Shown piece after piece: positions 22,693-31,593 of a stretch of 64,000 nucleotides of DNA. How positions within the stretch are numbered: the stretch's first letter is position 1; the number at the start of each line of letters is the position of its first letter. Origin of the DNA: Clostridiales bacterium. GTDB taxonomy: Bacteria; Bacillota; Clostridia; Oscillospirales; Oscillospiraceae. The notes beneath the pieces were generated by a model that saw nothing but the letters and a program-made list of their open reading frames with translations, searched no databases and was not told the origin of the DNA. The translations under genes and the position numbers were made by a program. The stretch is from NCBI GenBank assembly GCA_004553545.1, contig SFLD01000001.1:1-64000 (forward strand). Reading direction: 5' to 3'.

Positions 22693-23655
22693 TCATTTGC
22701 GGAGGAAGTAGCGGAGGATCACGGCGGCCAGGAGGAGGATCAGGCCGGAGAAAACGTAGTAGGTCTGGGGCGGGAGGTCGCCGAGGCCGGAGGTGCCGTA
22801 CTGATTGCTGTCCCGGATCGTCCTCGCCAGCTCCCGGGCGTCCAGGATGTTCCCGTCCGCGTCCCGGCAGATCACGGAGAGCTCGGCGAAGAAGCCCGCC
22901 TCCCGCTGCTCCCGGGTGATGGGCACCAGCTCCAGGAGGTCCGGACGCACGCGGCCCTCACAGACCGGGGTCTCTTTGCTGATATCCAGCACTTCCTCCC
23001 CCTCATAGGAAGGCGACCAGTACCCGGCAAAAACCTGGAAGGTCTCCGCGCCCTCCGGGGCGTTGGTGCAGTAGGCCAGCAGGTAGTCCTGCCGCCCCAC
23101 CCGGATGGGGCGCACCTGCACGATGGGCCAGTCGCTGTACGTGCAGGAGCGCAGACGGTAGCGGCCAAAGACGCCCTTTTCAAACTGGGCGACGCCCTGG
23201 TACTGGAACTCCCCCTGCCGCTCCACCCGGTAGAGGACGAAGACCCGGTTTTTCAGCGGGGTCATGGAGATCAGCTCCACCGGGAATGTGTCGGCGGAAA
23301 GCGCGGCGGCGCTGGGCTTGCGGCCCATGACCTCCTCATAGAGGACCGTCTCCATCTCCGCCGTGCTGGTGAGGCTGTAGGAATACTCCATCCGGTAGAG
23401 CCCCCAGAGGCAGAGGACGGCCGTCAGCAGGGTCAGGAGAGCCGCCAGGCGGCGCTGCCAGCGGAGATGGCGGAGGAAGTCCCGCCGGGGCTTGGGGGCC
23501 TTCTCCACCCCCAGGTCCGCCTCCATGGCGGCCTTGGCGGCCCGGCAGTCCGGACAGGCGGAAAGGTGCTCCGTCAGCTCCGCCTCCGTCTCCGGGGAGG
23601 TCAGGTGCTCCAGGTACGAGGGCAGCAGGTCCCTCACGATGTGGCAGTTCAGCAT
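22693..23655 (-). CDS. Zinc-finger anti-sigma factor, membrane-anchored
   Basis: 320 residues. The N-terminal 40 form a ZAS-like anti-sigma domain (MLNCHIVRDLLPSYLEHL, then ELTEHLSACPDCRAAKAAM: HxxxCxxC). A membrane segment at about 70-88 (LAALLTLLTAVLCLWGL) is followed by a large extracytoplasmic sensor region and a second segment near the C-terminus (YYVFSGLILLLAAVILRYFL). It starts inside the end of the ECF sigma gene (7-base overlap), the usual sigma/anti-sigma arrangement, and should hold that sigma factor at the membrane. Signal unknown. Confidence 0.88.
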   Translation of the reverse strand: MLNCHIVRDLLPSYLEHLTSPETEAELTEHLSACPDCRAAKAAMEADLGVEKAPKPRRDFLRHLRWQRRLAALLTLLTAVLCLWGLYRMEYSYSLTSTAEMETVLYEEVMGRKPSAAALSADTFPVELISMTPLKNRVFVLYRVERQGEFQYQGVAQFEKGVFGRYRLRSCTYSDWPIVQVRPIRVGRQDYLLAYCTNAPEGAETFQVFAGYWSPSYEGEEVLDISKETPVCEGRVRPDLLELVPITREQREAGFFAELSVICRDADGNILDARELARTIRDSNQYGTSGLGDLPPQTYYVFSGLILLLAAVILRYFLRK

Positions 23656-24140
23656 CCGTTGCCGCCTCCTTCCTTCAGTTTCTCTTTGGCCCGGTAAAAG
23701 GTCACCCGGGCCCAGGTCTCGCTCTCCCCCAGGATGGCCCCGATCTCGGCGAAGGGCAGGTCCCCCGCCAGGCGCAGGTAGACCACCTCCCGCATCCGCT
23801 CCGGCAGGGCGTGGATGCGCTGGAAGAGGGCCTGGCGGCGGAGGTTTTCCAGGGCGCTGCCCTCGGCACTCTCCGGGGCAGGGAGGTCCTCAGCCTCCTC
23901 CAGGGGGACGTGGCGGCGCCTGGCCTGCCTGGCCCACTCCCGGCGGAGGAGGTTCTTCGCGATGCCGCAGAGGTAGGTGGACATGGCGCTCTCGCCCCGG
24001 TACTTTCCGGAATGGCGCAGGGCCTCGCAGAAGGTCTGCTGGGTCAGGTCCTCGGAGAGGTCCCGGTCATGGCTCAGGGAGAAGAGGTAGCGGTAGACGA
24101 TGTCCGCGTTCTCCCGATAGACCTGCTCAAAATCGCTCAC
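23649..24140 (-). CDS. ECF RNA polymerase sigma factor
   Basis: 163 residues with sigma region 2 (DFEQVYRENADIVYRYLF, then SEDLTQQTFCEALRH and MSTYLCGIAKNLLRREW) and region 4 (HALPERMREVVYLRLAGDLPF, AEIGAILGESETWARVTFYRAKEKL). GTG 24140 is the likely start: GGGGGGAG lies just upstream and the protein then begins SDFEQVY like other ECF factors. The longer frame to 24191 reads through that site. Partner of the overlapping anti-sigma gene. Confidence 0.9.
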   Translation of the reverse strand: MSDFEQVYRENADIVYRYLFSLSHDRDLSEDLTQQTFCEALRHSGKYRGESAMSTYLCGIAKNLLRREWARQARRRHVPLEEAEDLPAPESAEGSALENLRRQALFQRIHALPERMREVVYLRLAGDLPFAEIGAILGESETWARVTFYRAKEKLKEGGGNGC

Positions 24141-24280
24141 GTCCTCCCCCCTTTCGCCGTTTCTGCCGGTATGTCGCCCCAGGGGCGGCATTCGTTACAA
24201 GTCTCTCCCCCATTTTCCCGAAAAAACCCCTCCCGTCAAGAGGGATCTCTTCCGGCAGGCTCCGGTCAAAAAGTGCGTTC

Positions 24281-24309
24281 TTGCTTTTTTCTCCCGTTTC
24301 CTCTATGAT
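24281..24309 (+). promoter_or_regulatory. Promoter of the VOC gene
   Basis: TTGCTT (24281-24286), 17 bases, TATGAT (24304-24309); about 65-base leader. Confidence 0.7.
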
Positions 24310-24379
24310 ATCCTCAGAGAACAGGGGGCGAACCGCGGAGAGCTTCGCCCCGAATGAGGCAGAAAAGGAGTGCATCACT

Positions 24380-24775
24380 ATGAAAGTCGGTCACATTGCG
24401 GTCTACACGGAAAATATGGAGGCGTCCGTCCGTTTCTACCAGCTTCTGGGCGGCAGGGAGGGCATGCGCAGCACCCTGGACCTGGGCGGCGGCAAAAGCA
24501 AGGACCTGCTGCACATGGTCTTTGACGGCGAGACCACCGTGGAGCTGGTCTGCCCCAGCGACAAGGGCATGCTGCCCCGCGTCACCGGCACCTGCGATCA
24601 CTTCTGCTTCAACGTGGAGGATGTGGACGCCGCGGTCCGAGAGCTGCGCGCCGCCGGCGTTGACAGCTTCCTGACGGAGGAGCCCTACAGCCGCGACATC
24701 TTCGGCGGCGTGCGGATCATCTTCCTGACGGGCCCCAGCGGCGAGCTCATCGAGCTCTTCCAGGACCATCTGTAA
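24380..24775 (+). CDS. VOC-superfamily (glyoxalase/dioxygenase-like) protein
   Basis: 131 residues with two beta-alpha-beta-beta-beta modules. The metal-ligand positions are visible as His5 (KVGHIAVYTENMEASVRFY), then ETTVELVC with Glu, HFCFNVEDVDAAVREL with His, and GPSGELIELFQ with Glu near the end. The layout is like lactoylglutathione lyase or methylmalonyl-CoA epimerase relatives. Substrate cannot be deduced. AAAAGGAG precedes ATG 24380. Monocistronic. Confidence 0.88.
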   Translation: MKVGHIAVYTENMEASVRFYQLLGGREGMRSTLDLGGGKSKDLLHMVFDGETTVELVCPSDKGMLPRVTGTCDHFCFNVEDVDAAVRELRAAGVDSFLTEEPYSRDIFGGVRIIFLTGPSGELIELFQDHL

Positions 24776-24787
24776 GCTCCAGCGCAA

Positions 24788-24825
24788 AAAAGACGCCCCG
24801 GCGGTGATCCGCCGGGGCGTCTTTT
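24788..24825. terminator. Bidirectional terminator
   Basis: A 17-bp stem (24788-24804 with 24809-24825) with A-run and T-run at its ends. It ends the VOC gene and, on the minus strand, the downstream ABC operon. Confidence 0.9.
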
Positions 24826-24841
24826 CCATCTTGATTTTGGC

Positions 24842-25615
24842 TCAGGCCCCGGTCTCCAGGGCGATGCGGTTGAAGGTCTCCATGACCTCGTCGATGGAAG
24901 TCTTGGCCTTCTCCTCCCCGGCCCGGTCCATGACCACATGGCCCTGGTTCAGCATCAGGAGGCGGTCGCCGTACTCCACGGCGTAGCGGAGGTTGTGGGT
25001 GACCATGAGGGCGGTGAGCCCCTTCTCCCGGATGACCTTCCCGGTAAGCTCCATGATGATCCCCGCCGTTTTGGGGTCCAGGGCGGCGGTGTGCTCGTCC
25101 AGGATCAGGAAGCGCAGGGGCGTCAGGGTGGCCATCAGCAACGCCACGGCCTGGCGCTGACCGCCGGAGAGGGCGCCCATCTTCACGTCCAGCTTATCCT
25201 CCAGCCCTAAGCCCAGGGCGGAGAGCTCGGCGCGGTAGAAGTCCAGGCGCTTGCGGTTCACGCCCCGGCTGAGGCCGAAGGGCTTGCCCTTGTTGTCGGC
25301 GAGAGACAGGTTTTCCAGCATGGTGAGGTTGGGGGCGGTGCCGAGGCCGGGATCCTGGTAGACCCGGCCCATGGAGGCGTAGCGCTGGAACTCCTTTTTC
25401 TTCCGGATGCTCTCGCCGTCCACCAGGACGTCGCCGCCCTCCACGCCGATGCTGCCGCAGAGGATGTTCAGGAGAGAGGTCTTGCCGGAGCCGTTGCTGC
25501 CCACGATGGAGACGAACTGGCCGTCCGGCACGGTCAGGGAGAAGCCCTCAAAGAGCCGGTGCTCCGTGGCGGAGCCGGGATGATAGATCTTGGTGATGTT
25601 CTGCAGCTCAAGCAC
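24842..25615 (-). CDS. ABC transporter ATPase, TrpXYZ-type system 1
   Basis: 257 residues; Walker A VGSNGSGKTS, signature LSGGQRQAVALL, Walker B FLILDEHTAALDPKTA and switch His in ALMVTHNLRYAVEYG. DEHTAALDPK, instead of DEPTxxLD, is typical of this transporter subfamily and is shared with the second system's ATPase. GTG start 25615 overlaps the permease end by 8 bases. Third component of the T-box-controlled operon read from 28.57 kb. Confidence 0.92.
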   Translation of the reverse strand: MLELQNITKIYHPGSATEHRLFEGFSLTVPDGQFVSIVGSNGSGKTSLLNILCGSIGVEGGDVLVDGESIRKKKEFQRYASMGRVYQDPGLGTAPNLTMLENLSLADNKGKPFGLSRGVNRKRLDFYRAELSALGLGLEDKLDVKMGALSGGQRQAVALLMATLTPLRFLILDEHTAALDPKTAGIIMELTGKVIREKGLTALMVTHNLRYAVEYGDRLLMLNQGHVVMDRAGEEKAKTSIDEVMETFNRIALETGA

Positions 25616-26555
25616 GGATGATCTCCTCTCCCTTCCGGCCCGACAGGACCAATACCAGCAGGAACAGCAGCGCCGTTACCAGCTTCATCATGTTGGCGGG
25701 CACGCCCATGCTCATGGCGGCCTGGATGCAGGTCTTATAGAGGATGCTGCCCACGATGACGGCGGTGGTGCCGGCGGGGTGGGTCAGGACGCGGAGGAGG
25801 CCCTTCCGGCAGGAGGTCAGGCGCTCCATGCTGCCGGACCAGGCGTGGGCCAGGGAGATGCCGATGATGACGGCAGCCAGGCCGTAGACCAGCTGGCCTG
25901 TGCCCATGGTGGCGGAGAAGCTCCGGCTCTCGTGGCAGACGATGCAGCCGGCGAGAGCCACCAGCGCGTTGGAGATGGCGAGGCCCAAGATCTTCATGCG
26001 GCCCCGGTCCATGGCAAGGGTGGTGACGAGGCTGGCGTTGTCGCCCACGGCCCGGAGCAGGAGGCCGGACTTCGTGCGGAGGTAGGCGTCCATCCCCAGC
26101 TTCACGGCGAGGACCAGGACCAGGGAGACCAGGATCTTCCGGCCTGTGAGAGTCATGTCCCCGCAGAGGGCCAGGACGGCCCGGGAGGAAAAGATGGTGT
26201 CCGTGGAGCGCTCAATGGTCAGGTTGGAGCCCGCGATCTGCAGGTTGAGGGAGAAGAGGGCCGTCATGGTGATGATGCCCGCCAGCAGGTCCCGGACCTT
26301 CAGCCGGACGTGGATGAAGCCCGTGAAGAGGCCCGCGAGAGCCCCCACGCCCATGGCGATGGGCAGCGTCAGCCAGGGGGAGACGCCCTTGGTCAGAAGG
26401 ACGGCGGTGACGGCGGCCCCCAGAGGGAAGGTGCCGTCCACCCCCAGGTCGGGGAAGTCCAGGATGGAGTAGGTGATGTAGACGCCCAGGGAGATCAGGG
26501 CATAGATCAGGCCCTGGATCAAAGTCGCCGGCAGGGCGCTGAGGAACTGTTCCAT
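25608..26555 (-). CDS. ABC transporter permease, TrpXYZ-type system 1
   Basis: 315 residues, about eight to nine membrane segments, BPD_transp_2-like. Visible family runs: LIQGLIYALISLGVYITYSIL, DFPDLGVDGTFPLGAAVTAV and AVGDNASLVTTLAMDRGRMKI. The permease of the second system (29519-30460) has matching runs such as GLIWGLMAIGVYLTFRILD and SMARAQGINT. AGGAGG lies about 8 bases before ATG 26555. Co-transcribed with the binding protein, though another gene intervenes. Confidence 0.92.
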   Translation of the reverse strand: MEQFLSALPATLIQGLIYALISLGVYITYSILDFPDLGVDGTFPLGAAVTAVLLTKGVSPWLTLPIAMGVGALAGLFTGFIHVRLKVRDLLAGIITMTALFSLNLQIAGSNLTIERSTDTIFSSRAVLALCGDMTLTGRKILVSLVLVLAVKLGMDAYLRTKSGLLLRAVGDNASLVTTLAMDRGRMKILGLAISNALVALAGCIVCHESRSFSATMGTGQLVYGLAAVIIGISLAHAWSGSMERLTSCRKGLLRVLTHPAGTTAVIVGSILYKTCIQAAMSMGVPANMMKLVTALLFLLVLVLSGRKGEEIIRA

Positions 26556-26614
26556 AAAAGCTGCCTCCTAGTTTGGGGTCAAAAGATCGCCATCGGCGTC
26601 GGGGGGATACTGCT

Positions 26615-27127
26615 TTACTGGGGCCTCTTCTCAAAGCGCAGGGCGATCCTGCTATGCTCGGCATACCAAATGGTCCCGTAATATCTTCCTTTCGGAAATT
26701 CACTTACTGTCCAGCCAGAGGGGAGATGCAGACTCCGCCGTTGTCCGTTCTCATCAATTAGAATGCGCCAAGAAATGGATCTTCGGCCTTGATACTGCTT
26801 CTCTGAGATATACTGCGTCCCTTCCACTTTCCGATAGGACTGCAGGGAGAGATTCTGCATGATTGGAAATACAAAGTACCCCCAAATCAAGACGATGGCC
26901 AGGGCTTTCACCCAAATTGGGCCAAGCCTTCGGGAACTGCGCTCCTGCATTTCCAATTGCCTGCGAATCTCTCGCTTTTCTCCGGGTTTTGCTTCCCTTA
27001 GCTGCTGCGCCAGCGACCGTATTTGTGCGCGCTTCATAACGTGTCCCAGCAAAAGGACGCCGAGGATGCAGAGGAAGAAGACCGAGCGGTCAAGAAGTTC
27101 TTGCCGCAGAATTAAATCGAACGTCAT
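26615..27127 (-). CDS. Hypothetical membrane protein inserted in the ABC operon
   Basis: 170 residues. One membrane segment at about 16-30 (FFLCILGVLLLGHVM), a charged coiled-coil stretch (RAQIRSLAQQLREAKPGEKREIRRQ, positions 33-57), a second segment at about 73-90, and a basic soluble tail (YQGRRSISWRILIDENGQ). Its GC content is clearly lower than the flanking transporter genes, and no counterpart exists in the paralogous operon. It therefore looks like an insertion between the binding-protein and permease genes. Family not recognised. GGGAGGAG precedes ATG 27127. Confidence 0.65.
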   Translation of the reverse strand: MTFDLILRQELLDRSVFFLCILGVLLLGHVMKRAQIRSLAQQLREAKPGEKREIRRQLEMQERSSRRLGPIWVKALAIVLIWGYFVFPIMQNLSLQSYRKVEGTQYISEKQYQGRRSISWRILIDENGQRRSLHLPSGWTVSEFPKGRYYGTIWYAEHSRIALRFEKRPQ

Positions 27128-27145
27128 ACTCCTCCCGGCGGACCG

Positions 27146-28144
27146 TCAGTTGATCCGCGTGGCGACGCTGGACACGCTGTCGGGAACGGCGATGCCCATG
27201 GCGTCCAGAGACTCGGTGTTGAGGTAGAGGTCGTAGTCCTCGATGCTCTCATAGGGCAGGTCGGCGCAGGTGGCTTCTCCGGTGAGGACCTTGGCTGCCA
27301 TCTTACCGGTCTGGATGCCCAGCTTCACATAGTCGATGCCGGCGCCGGCCACGCAGCCATTCTTTATCTGCTCGATCTCAGAGCCGTATACAGGGATGCC
27401 GGCTTCGTCGGTCTTCTCCAGGATGGCGCCCAGGACGCCCACCACGGTGTTGTCCGTCAGGTTGGAGAAGCAATCCACGCCCCGGCCGATGAGGGTATCG
27501 ATGGCCTGCGTGACCTCGCTCTGGGCGGTGACGCCCACGCTCTCAATGGTAAAGCCAAAGCTGCCAGCCAGCTCCTCATAGACGCCCAGGGAGTAGAGGG
27601 AGTTGGCCTCGCTGGTGGAGTAGACGATGCCGATGGTCTTGGCCTCCGGCTGCAGGGCCCGGATCAGCTCCAGCTGGGCGGCCACGGGCAGAACATCGGA
27701 GGTTCCGGTGATATTGCCGGAATCCAGCTTGGCGCCCACGGGATCGGTGATGGCAGTGAAGATCACGGGGATATCCTTCTCCTCCGCGGCGGCGTAGCAG
27801 GCCACGGCAGAGGGAGTGGCGACAGCCACCATCATGTCAACGCCGCTGGCAGAGAAGCTGCCGGCGATCTGGGTGGCAGTGGCGTCGTCAAAGTTGGCGT
27901 TCTGGTAATCCACGGTGAAGTCCACGCCCTCCTGGAGGCCAGCCTCCTCCAGTCCCTGGAGGAAGCCCATGCGGCAGTTATCCAGGGAAGGGTGCTCGCC
28001 GTACTGGGAGATGCCGATGCGGTAAACCGTGCCCTCACCGCTGCCGGAGGCGGAGGCGGCGGGGTCCTGACCGCCGCAGGCGGTGAGGGCCAGGGTCAGG
28101 GACAGCGCCAGGGCGGCGCAGAGCAGCTTCTTCAAAGTCTTCAT
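27146..28144 (-). CDS. ABC substrate-binding lipoprotein, TrpX-type system 1
   Basis: 332 residues, ABC_sub_bind (PF04392-type) lipoprotein. Lipobox LTLALTAC with Cys23; then YRIGISQYGEHPSLDNCRMGF, VDYQNANFDD, GVDMMVAVATPSAVACYAAA and KTIGIVYSTSEANSLYSLG. This family includes TrpX, the binding component of Trp/Tyr transporters in Firmicutes. The T-box with a UGG specifier upstream supports tryptophan. TAAAGGAGAAACGACT precedes ATG 28144. Confidence 0.92.
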   Translation of the reverse strand: MKTLKKLLCAALALSLTLALTACGGQDPAASASGSGEGTVYRIGISQYGEHPSLDNCRMGFLQGLEEAGLQEGVDFTVDYQNANFDDATATQIAGSFSASGVDMMVAVATPSAVACYAAAEEKDIPVIFTAITDPVGAKLDSGNITGTSDVLPVAAQLELIRALQPEAKTIGIVYSTSEANSLYSLGVYEELAGSFGFTIESVGVTAQSEVTQAIDTLIGRGVDCFSNLTDNTVVGVLGAILEKTDEAGIPVYGSEIEQIKNGCVAGAGIDYVKLGIQTGKMAAKVLTGEATCADLPYESIEDYDLYLNTESLDAMGIAVPDSVSSVATRIN

Positions 28145-28282
28145 AGTCGTTTCTCCTTTATCGTTTCAAAAAGTTGATGTTTCATCTGCCGGGTCACGCG
28201 GCGGCCTGCCGCTCTCTCAGGCAGGGACGCCATCGGCGGGAGAAGAAATACATGGCGGATGCCATCCTTTGTCCAAAAGTAT

Positions 28283-28566
28283 AAAAAAACAAGCCTCATC
28301 CCATCTTCATGGGACAAGACTTTCATCCTGCGGTACCACCCAAGTTGACGCGTAAGCGCCCGCTCTCTGCCACGCACCCTTGATGCGTGCCGCCCTGATA
28401 ACGGGTGCGGTCCCCGTCTTCGCTACTGCGGAAATGCTTCCGGTTCGCTCTGCCCTCGCAAGTCCATTCACCGAAACGTACTCTGCCGTGATCCCACCAG
28501 CCACGACTCTCTGAAAGGTTGCCGTTTCGCTTACTCCTCTTGTTCAGCGGTTTCTCTTTGAAATTG
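28283..28566 (-). ncRNA. T-box riboswitch, tryptophan-type (UGG specifier)
   Basis: Leader on the minus strand between the promoter at 28601-28573 and the transporter. Stem I: CAAG...AGTA opposite GAATGGACTTG, so the specifier loop reads GAA-TGG-A (UGG, Trp; around 28467-28461). Distal AGAGAG (28512-28507) and CTGGTG (28500-28495) follow. The T-box antiterminator sequence TGGGTGGTACCGCA is at 28342-28329. The terminator is a 14-bp stem (28322-28309 with 28304-28291) followed by U7 at 28289-28283. Uncharged tRNA-Trp would open the operon. Confidence 0.9.
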
Positions 28567-28572
28567 CTTTGC

Positions 28573-28601
28573 ATGATACCACTTGCCTCCCCGGTTGTCA
28601 A
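28573..28601 (-). promoter_or_regulatory. Promoter of the T-box operon
   Basis: Minus strand TTGACA (28601-28596), 17 bases, TATCAT (28578-28573). Confidence 0.9.
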
Positions 28602-28731
28602 GCGGTAATCTTCGGGAAACTGTGATTTTTTCCGGGAGCTCCGCGGGGAAACACAGTTCTCTCCTCTCCTGTCCGCCCACGGCGGAGGAGGATCGGGGGA
28701 ACGGGGCAGGCCCCGTCCCCCCGCTGGGGCG

Positions 28732-29526
28732 TCAGCTGAGGATGGCCCGGTCGGAGAGCATCTCTCCGTCCGCGGCCAGGGAGAAGCGGTGGAGCAGGTC
28801 CTCCACAGTGAGTTTCCTCTTCTCCTCGCCGGAGATGTCCAGGATCACCTTGCCGGCGCTCATCATGAGAAGGCGGTTGCCGTGGCGGATGGCGTCCTTC
28901 ATGTTGTGGGTGATCATGAGGGTGGTCAGGTGGTTCTCCGCCACGATCTGGTCCGAGAGGGCCAGGACCTTGGCGGCGGTCTTGGGGTCGAGAGCGGCGG
29001 TGTGTTCGTCCAGGAGCAGGAGCTTCGGCTGCTGGAGGGAGGCCATCAGCAGCGTCAGGGCCTGGCGCTGGCCGCCGGAGAGCAGGCCCACCTTGGCGGT
29101 GAGCCGGTCCTCCAGCCCCAAGTCCAGGGGCTGGAGCAGAGCCCGGTACTTCTCCCGCTCAGCCTTGGTGATGCCCCACTTGAGGCCCCGGGTCTGGCCC
29201 CGGCGGGCGGCGAGAGCCAGGTTCTCCTCAATCTGCATGGTGGCGGCGGTGCCCAGCATGGGGTCCTGGAAGACCCGGCCGATGAGGGCGGCGCGCTTAT
29301 ACTCCGGCAGGCGGGTCACGTCCTGCCCGCCGATGGCGATGCTGCCGCAGTCCACGGCGAAGGTGCCGGCGATGGCGTTCAGCAGGGTGGATTTGCCCGC
29401 GCCGTTGCCGCCGATGACGGTGACGAAGTCCCCCTCGTCCAGGTGGAGGGTCAGGTCGTTCAGAGCCGTCCGGGCGTTGACGGTGCCCGGATGAAAGGTC
29501 TTGGAGACGTTTTTCAGATCAAGCAT
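28732..29526 (-). CDS. ABC transporter ATPase, TrpXYZ-type system 2
   Basis: 264 residues; Walker A IGGNGAGKST, signature LSGGQRQALTLL, Walker B LLLDEHTAALDPKTAAK and His in LMITHNMKDAIRHG. The overall match to the ATPase at 24842 (FHPGTVNART versus YHPGSATEHR, FQDPMLGTAATM versus YQDPGLGTAPNL) shows the two operons are duplicates. ATG 29526 overlaps the permease end by 8 bases. Last gene of operon 2; the T-box promoter for operon 1 begins about 130 bases downstream. Confidence 0.92.
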   Translation of the reverse strand: MLDLKNVSKTFHPGTVNARTALNDLTLHLDEGDFVTVIGGNGAGKSTLLNAIAGTFAVDCGSIAIGGQDVTRLPEYKRAALIGRVFQDPMLGTAATMQIEENLALAARRGQTRGLKWGITKAEREKYRALLQPLDLGLEDRLTAKVGLLSGGQRQALTLLMASLQQPKLLLLDEHTAALDPKTAAKVLALSDQIVAENHLTTLMITHNMKDAIRHGNRLLMMSAGKVILDISGEEKRKLTVEDLLHRFSLAADGEMLSDRAILS

Positions 29527-30460
29527 GGGTGCTGCCTCCCTTCCCGGCGGCGGGGGCCGCCTTCACATGGGTGAGCTTGCTCTTCCAGTAGGGGATGGCC
29601 AGGAAGACGGCCACGATCAGGGCGCTGATGAGCTTGAGGTCGTTGGTGTTGAGGCCCAGCTGCAGCACCACCTGCAGCACGATGTAGTAGATGATGGCGC
29701 CGATGCCCACAGAGAGCATCCTGAGGGCGAAGTTCCGGAAGAGCTTGCCGAAGAGAACCTCGCCGATGATGACGGCGGCAAGGCCGATGACGATGGCGCC
29801 CCGGCCCATGTTCACGTCCGCACTGCCCTGATACTGGGCCAGAAGGCCGCCGGAGAAGGCCACGAGGCCGTTGGAGAGGGCGAGGCCCAGGACGATGTTG
29901 GCGTTGGTGTTGATGCCCTGGGCGCGGGCCATGCTGGGGTTCGCGCCGGTGGCCCGGATGGAGCAGCCCTTCTCCGTGCCGAAGAACCAGTAGAGAAGGC
30001 CGATGACCACCGCCAGGATGAGAAGGGTCAGGGGCAGGGGGTTGTTGAGCCCCAGCTCCCGGACATAGCGCTGGGAGGCCAGGAGGTCATACTTATCCAC
30101 GCTGACGGTCTGGTTGGACTTGCCGCCCATGATCCGCAGGTTGATGGAGTAGAGGGCCAGCTGGGTCAAAATGCCCGCGAGGATCGCGGGGATGCCGCAC
30201 TTGGTGTGGAAAAAGCCCGTAACAAGGCCCGCCAGCATCCCGGCGGCAAAGGCCGCCAGCACGGCAAGCCAGGGGTTGACGCCGCCCCGGATCAGCATGA
30301 CGCAGACGGCGCCGCCGGTGGCGAGGGAGCCGTCCACGGTGAGGTCCGCCACATCCAGGATGCGGAAGGTGAGGTAGACGCCGATGGCCATGAGGCCCCA
30401 GATCAGGCCCTGCCCCACGGCGCCGGGCAGGGAATTCAGCAAAGCGGTGAAGAAATTCAT
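29519..30460 (-). CDS. ABC transporter permease, TrpXYZ-type system 2
   Basis: 313 residues with about eight or nine membrane segments. AVGQGLIWGLMAIGVYLTF, RILDVADLTVDGSLATGGAV and IRATGANPSMARAQGINT mark the family and align with the system 1 permease. AAAGGATG precedes ATG 30460. It is separated from its binding-protein gene by 137 bases with two strong hairpins. Confidence 0.92.
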   Translation of the reverse strand: MNFFTALLNSLPGAVGQGLIWGLMAIGVYLTFRILDVADLTVDGSLATGGAVCVMLIRGGVNPWLAVLAAFAAGMLAGLVTGFFHTKCGIPAILAGILTQLALYSINLRIMGGKSNQTVSVDKYDLLASQRYVRELGLNNPLPLTLLILAVVIGLLYWFFGTEKGCSIRATGANPSMARAQGINTNANIVLGLALSNGLVAFSGGLLAQYQGSADVNMGRGAIVIGLAAVIIGEVLFGKLFRNFALRMLSVGIGAIIYYIVLQVVLQLGLNTNDLKLISALIVAVFLAIPYWKSKLTHVKAAPAAGKGGSTHA

Positions 30461-30495
30461 ATCGCGCGACCATCCTTTTCGATGAGTTCAGGCGG

Positions 30496-30592
30496 GTCCT
30501 GCCAGCGGCGGACAAGGGCGCTTGTCCGCCGCTGGCGGGACCCCCGGGAAACGCGGTCCCAGGGGGAGGGGCAATGCCCCTCCCCCTCTGGG
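30496..30592 (-). other. Two intercistronic hairpins between binding protein and permease
   Basis: A roughly 21-bp stem at 30496-30541 and a second at about 30557-30592 (CCCCTCCCCCTC pairing). Neither is followed by a good U-tract, so they fit mRNA stabilisation or partial read-through, giving more binding protein than permease. Confidence 0.55.
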
Positions 30593-30597
30593 GAAGA

Positions 30598-31593
30598 TCA
30601 GCCTTCGATGGGAGAGTAGTCCTCGGGAACGGTGATGTTCAGCGCCTCGCAGTTGGCGGCGTTGTACATCTTGGTGACGTTGGGGGCGGACTCCACGGCC
30701 ATGGTGGAGATGTCGGCCTCGCCCTTGAGGATCTTCACGGCCATCTGGCCGGTGATGGTGCCCAGCTCATAGTAGTCGATGGAGAGGGTGGCGACGCCGC
30801 AGCCGGAGCAGATGCCCTGCTCGCCCGCGATGACGGGGACACCGGCGGGCAGGACCACGTTGGCGATGGCCTCGGTGTTCTCAGCGGCCTTGTTGTCGGT
30901 GGGGACATAGATGACGTCGGAGGCGTCGCAGGCGGCCTGGGTGACGGAGGCCACGTCGTTGCTGTCGGTGAAGGCGAAGGGAGTGCAGGTGTAGCCCATG
31001 GCGGTGAGGAGCTTGGTCATCTCATCCACCTGATACTGGCTGTTGGCCTCGGCGGAGCAGTAGAGCATGCCCACGGTCTTGGCGTCGGGGAAGAGCTCCT
31101 GCAGCATGGCGGCCTGGCCGTCCAGAGGCGCAAGGTCGGTGGTACCGGAGATGTTGCGGCCGGTGGTGCCGGTCCAGCTGTCCATCTCCAGGGCGGAGGC
31201 GTAGTCGGTGACGGAGGTGCCCAGGATGGGGATGTCACTGGTGGCGGAGGCGGCGGTGGTCAGCGGGGAGGTGGCGTTGGCCAGGATCAGGTCCACGCTG
31301 TTGGAGACGAAGCCGTTGATGATGGTGGAGCAGTTGGTGACCTCGCCGCCGGCATTCTGGACCTGAACGTCCACGGCGTCGCCGAACTCGGCCTTCAGGG
31401 TGTCCACAAAGCCCTGGGTGGCGGCATCCAGAGCCGGATGCTGGGCCAGCTGGCAGACGCCCACGGTGAAGGTCTGCCCATCCGAACCGGCGGAGCCGGA
31501 ACCGGAGGCAGCGGGGGTGCCGCTGTCGCCGCAGGCGGCAAGAGACAGTGTCATGGCGGCGCTCAGCGCCAGAGCGAGCAACTTCTTTTTCAT
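30598..31593 (-). CDS. ABC substrate-binding lipoprotein, TrpX-type system 2
   Basis: 331 residues; lipobox TLSLAAC, then FTVGVCQLAQHPALDAATQGF, VQNAGGEVTNCSTIINGFV, VDLILANATSPLTTAASATS and KTVGMLYCSAEANSQYQV. Same family as the protein at 27146 but with a different ligand pocket sequence. ATG 31593 gives 9-base spacing to AAAAGGAG; ATG 31599, two codons earlier, is only 3 bases away. A 43-codon leader ORF and a hairpin precede it. Ligand probably an aromatic amino acid, by family. Confidence 0.9.
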   Translation of the reverse strand: MKKKLLALALSAAMTLSLAACGDSGTPAASGSGSAGSDGQTFTVGVCQLAQHPALDAATQGFVDTLKAEFGDAVDVQVQNAGGEVTNCSTIINGFVSNSVDLILANATSPLTTAASATSDIPILGTSVTDYASALEMDSWTGTTGRNISGTTDLAPLDGQAAMLQELFPDAKTVGMLYCSAEANSQYQVDEMTKLLTAMGYTCTPFAFTDSNDVASVTQAACDASDVIYVPTDNKAAENTEAIANVVLPAGVPVIAGEQGICSGCGVATLSIDYYELGTITGQMAVKILKGEADISTMAVESAPNVTKMYNAANCEALNITVPEDYSPIEG

